Shown here one piece after another: positions 3,982 to 6,361 of a DNA stretch of 6,361 bases. Both the position numbers and the translations under genes were made by a program. Position 1 is the stretch's first letter. Each line of letters opens with the position of its first letter. The stretch is from GCA-020343675 sp964462945 (lineage in GTDB: Bacteria; Planctomycetota; Phycisphaerae; Sedimentisphaerales; Anaerobacaceae). The stretch is taken from NCBI GenBank assembly GCA_964462945.1, contig CAYWZW010000126.1, positions 1 through 6,361 of the forward strand. Direction: 5' to 3'. A model generated the notes under the pieces. That model saw nothing but the letters and a program-made list of their open reading frames with translations, searched no databases and was not told the DNA's origin.

Positions 3982-6361
3982 ATGCTCAGGCATGTAAGTA
4001 TCTCGTTGTCTTGGCTTGTGATAACCGCCTCTTTGGCCGGTTCCGTGGGGGCCGCCCAAATTGCTGCCAAACCGGCGAACCAGGCAGGGCTCACGCTGGT
4101 CATCAACGAATTTATGGCGTCCAACGGCAGTACCGCGCGGGACCCGCAGGGACAGTACGACGATTGGGTTGAAATCTTCAACTGCGGCACCCAAACGATA
4201 AACGTGGGCGGCATGTACCTGACGGACAATCTGTCGCTCCCCACGAAGTGGCGGATTCCGGGTAACAATCCTCCGGCAGCCATCATCGGGCCGGGCCGCT
4301 ACCTGCTGATCTGGGCCGATGACGACACGACCGACGGCGGGCTGCACGCGAATTTCAAACTCGATGCGCAGGGTGAAGAGATTGGCCTGTTCGCCGGCGA
4401 CGGTGTCACCTTGATCGACAGTATTACTTTCGGCGATCAGACGGTCGATATTTCCTGTGGGCGCTACCCGGACGCGGACGATGAGCTGCGCTTCTTCGCT
4501 ATCCCCAGCCCGGCGGCGCGGAATGAAGGCGGATACCTGGGCGAGGTCGCCGACACGAAATTCAGCCGCAACCACGGTTTCTACAAGACGCCTTTCTACC
4601 TCACCATCGCCACCGAAACCGAAGGTGCGACCATTTACTACACGCTCGATGGAAGCGAACCGTACGACATTGCAGGCCGCTCTCGGACGGGGATGGTCTA
4701 TGCGAATCCCATTTTCATCGACAGGACGCGGTGCGTGCGGGCGAAGGCGGTCAAGGCCGGCTGGAAACCTTCCAGCGTCGGTACGCACACCTATATTTTC
4801 CTGGCCGACGTGATCAAACGAAGTCAGCAGCAGGTCCTCAACGAAGGGTATCCAAGCACCTGGTTTGAAACATACCCTGCCGACTATGAGATGGACCCCC
4901 AGGTGTACAACGACCCGGCGTACGCCTCGTTGTTGGAGGATGCGCTGCGGTCGCTCCCCACCGTCTCAGTCGTGACCGACAAGGACAACCTGTTCAGTCA
5001 CCAGAAAGATCCCGACAAAGGCGGCATCTACATCTACACCGGCCATTCGACCACGGGAGGCGAGGACTGGGAGCGGCCTGTTTCAGCCGAGTTCTTTACC
5101 CCGGATGGCGCCAGGGAATTCCAGGTCAACTGCGGCCTGCGAATTCAGGGCGGCGAAAGCCGCCGGCCGAGCAAATGTCCCAAGCACTCGCTCAGCCTGC
5201 GATTCAGCGAGGACTACGGCCCGGCCAAACTCGACTTCGGGCTGTTCGACGCCTGGCCCGTCGATTCTTTCGACACCGTCCAGCTTCGCGGTTTCTTCAA
5301 CAATGCCTGGACACACTGGGCGCCGGATCAGCGGGCACGTACGCAATATATCCGTGACCAGTGGATGCGGGATTCGCTTATCGACATGGGCCAGCCGGAT
5401 GCGGGCCAGGGTTGCTATGTGCATCTCTATTTGAACGGCATCTACTGGGGTCTGTACGACCTGCATGAGCGCCCGGTCGCCTCGCATTACGCGGCCTATA
5501 ACGGGGGCGATAAAGACAGCCTCGACGCCGTCAACGGCGGCCAGGCCACGGACGGCACCCTGACGGCGTGGAACCAGATGAAAAGCGTCGTGGCCGGCCG
5601 CAATTGGGAGCAGATCTGCAGGCTGCTGGACATGGATAACTTCATCGACTGGACACTCGTGGGCTTGTTCGCCGGTAACGTGGACCTCAAGACTGACGGC
5701 AACTGGCGGGCGGCCGGCGGCGGGCCGCAGCGCAAACCCTGGCACTTCTACAGTTGGGACGGCGAACGCGTGCTCGAAAACGTCCAACAGACAGGCACGA
5801 GCCCGTCATCCGATCCCACCGGCTTGTTTGCCTCCCTCGACGATATCGAAGAGTTTCGCGTGCGCTTCGGCGATCGCGTTCGTAAGCACCTCTTCAACGG
5901 CGGCGCCCTGACGCCTGAAATGAACGCCCAAAGATGGATCAGACGCGCTGATGAAATCGATCTGGCCGTCATCGCCGAGTCCGCGCGCTGGGGGGATTAT
6001 CGAAGAGATGTGCACTCATACAGCTCAGGTCCCTATTATTTGTACACGAAAGACGGTTTCTGGCTGCCCGAGAAGCAGCGGCTGCTCAATCAATACTTCC
6101 CATATCGAACGACCAACGCGATCAACCAGTTCAAGGCCATGGGCCTTTACCCGAATGTGGAGGCTCCGGTCTTTCGTGTCAACGGCTTCACTCGGCATGG
6201 GGGTTCGATTTCAAGGAACAGCTCGTTTTCGATGACGGCCCCGGTAGGGACGATGTGGTACACCCTCGACGGCTCGGACCCGCGTGTCTCGGGCGCAACC
6301 AGATCGGGCGGCGTCTCTCCAAATGCGATCCGGTATGTCAGCCCGATTCTGCTACCCCATA
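3982..6361 (+). CDS. Secreted lamin-tail/CotH-kinase protein with chitobiase-like repeats (3' end cut off)
   Basis: At least 793 codons are open to the window edge with no stop. ATG 3982 is the first start after an in-frame TAA at 3976; GGGA 7 nt upstream is a modest ribosome site. Residues 1-25 form a Sec signal peptide (cleavage near VGAA/Q26). A lamin-tail domain follows at about 38-181 (VINEFMASN 40-48, DDWVEIFN 60-67, closing PSPAARN 175-181). A chitobiase C-terminal-like/FN3-associated repeat covers about 195-275 (YTLDGSEP 220-227). The CotH kinase region runs from about 324 (SLPTVSVV) through ERPVSAEFF (364 on), GLRIQGG and SRRPSK (385-398), HSLSLRF (402-408), YLNGIYWGLYDLHER (483-497) and YSWDGE with Asp593, a likely metal-binding position. 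A second chitobiase-like repeat begins near 735 (YTLDGSDP 760-767). CotH-family proteins phosphorylate secreted proteins in Bacillus spores; here the substrate is unknown. Domain order is typical of large planctomycete surface proteins. The cell-surface anchor, if any, is beyond the window. Confidence 0.88.
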   Translation, partial: MLRHVSISLSWLVITASLAGSVGAAQIAAKPANQAGLTLVINEFMASNGSTARDPQGQYDDWVEIFNCGTQTINVGGMYLTDNLSLPTKWRIPGNNPPAAIIGPGRYLLIWADDDTTDGGLHANFKLDAQGEEIGLFAGDGVTLIDSITFGDQTVDISCGRYPDADDELRFFAIPSPAARNEGGYLGEVADTKFSRNHGFYKTPFYLTIATETEGATIYYTLDGSEPYDIAGRSRTGMVYANPIFIDRTRCVRAKAVKAGWKPSSVGTHTYIFLADVIKRSQQQVLNEGYPSTWFETYPADYEMDPQVYNDPAYASLLEDALRSLPTVSVVTDKDNLFSHQKDPDKGGIYIYTGHSTTGGEDWERPVSAEFFTPDGAREFQVNCGLRIQGGESRRPSKCPKHSLSLRFSEDYGPAKLDFGLFDAWPVDSFDTVQLRGFFNNAWTHWAPDQRARTQYIRDQWMRDSLIDMGQPDAGQGCYVHLYLNGIYWGLYDLHERPVASHYAAYNGGDKDSLDAVNGGQATDGTLTAWNQMKSVVAGRNWEQICRLLDMDNFIDWTLVGLFAGNVDLKTDGNWRAAGGGPQRKPWHFYSWDGERVLENVQQTGTSPSSDPTGLFASLDDIEEFRVRFGDRVRKHLFNGGALTPEMNAQRWIRRADEIDLAVIAESARWGDYRRDVHSYSSGPYYLYTKDGFWLPEKQRLLNQYFPYRTTNAINQFKAMGLYPNVEAPVFRVNGFTRHGGSISRNSSFSMTAPVGTMWYTLDGSDPRVSGATRSGGVSPNAIRYVSPILLPH

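Noticed and set aside
3901..4788. Minus-strand open frame of 295 aa
   Set aside because: It lies opposite the lamin-tail and chitobiase-like part of the secreted protein. It has no domain character and would cover the strongest promoter and the start of the plus-strand gene.
5083..5787. Minus-strand open frame of 234 aa
   Set aside because: It is the antisense shadow of the CotH domain, where the plus strand keeps many family motifs in order.

Overview
The window looks like a piece of a high-GC, free-living bacterium with many secreted proteins. It most resembles Planctomycetota of the Phycisphaerae/Sedimentisphaerales type. This is an inference from three things: a lamin-tail/chitobiase-like/CotH secreted protein, a Tat-exported sugar-isomerase-like protein, and intergenic spacers full of short palindromic or tandem repeats. 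No rRNA, tRNA or marker gene is present to confirm it.

Layout. (1) Positions 1-492 are AT-rich (23 of 60 bases are G+C at 121-180, against 39 of 60 at 5221-5280). They hold an unrecognised open frame ending at 492. Four bases after its stop begins an interrupted palindrome, 496-560, with the layout of an integron attC site, so this end is best read as an integron gene cassette. (2) Positions 561-772 carry no gene but are dense in repeats: a long-looped inverted repeat around a REP-like core, a small hairpin repeat, and three copies of a 7-bp unit. (3) On the minus strand, 773-2077 encodes a B12-binding-type radical SAM enzyme. (4) A 161-bp spacer holds a 77-bp inverted-repeat element. (5) On the minus strand, 2239-3678 encodes a Tat-signal protein related to L-fucose/L-arabinose isomerases, with the metal-ligand positions apparently kept. 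(6) Positions 3679-3981 form a divergent regulatory region. It has a promoter facing each way and an imperfect 23-bp palindrome lying between the two -35 elements. (7) On the plus strand, 3982 to the window end encodes a large secreted protein: signal peptide, lamin-tail domain, chitobiase C-terminal-like repeat, CotH kinase domain, and the start of a second chitobiase-like repeat. It has no stop inside the window.

How the genes may work together. The isomerase-like gene and the LTD/CotH gene share a divergent control region, and both products leave the cytoplasm. They may therefore be switched together and act at the cell surface or in the periplasm. The radical SAM gene lies downstream of the isomerase gene on the same strand and could be read through from the same promoter. 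The AT-rich cassette looks unrelated and recently acquired. None of these functional links is proven by the sequence alone.
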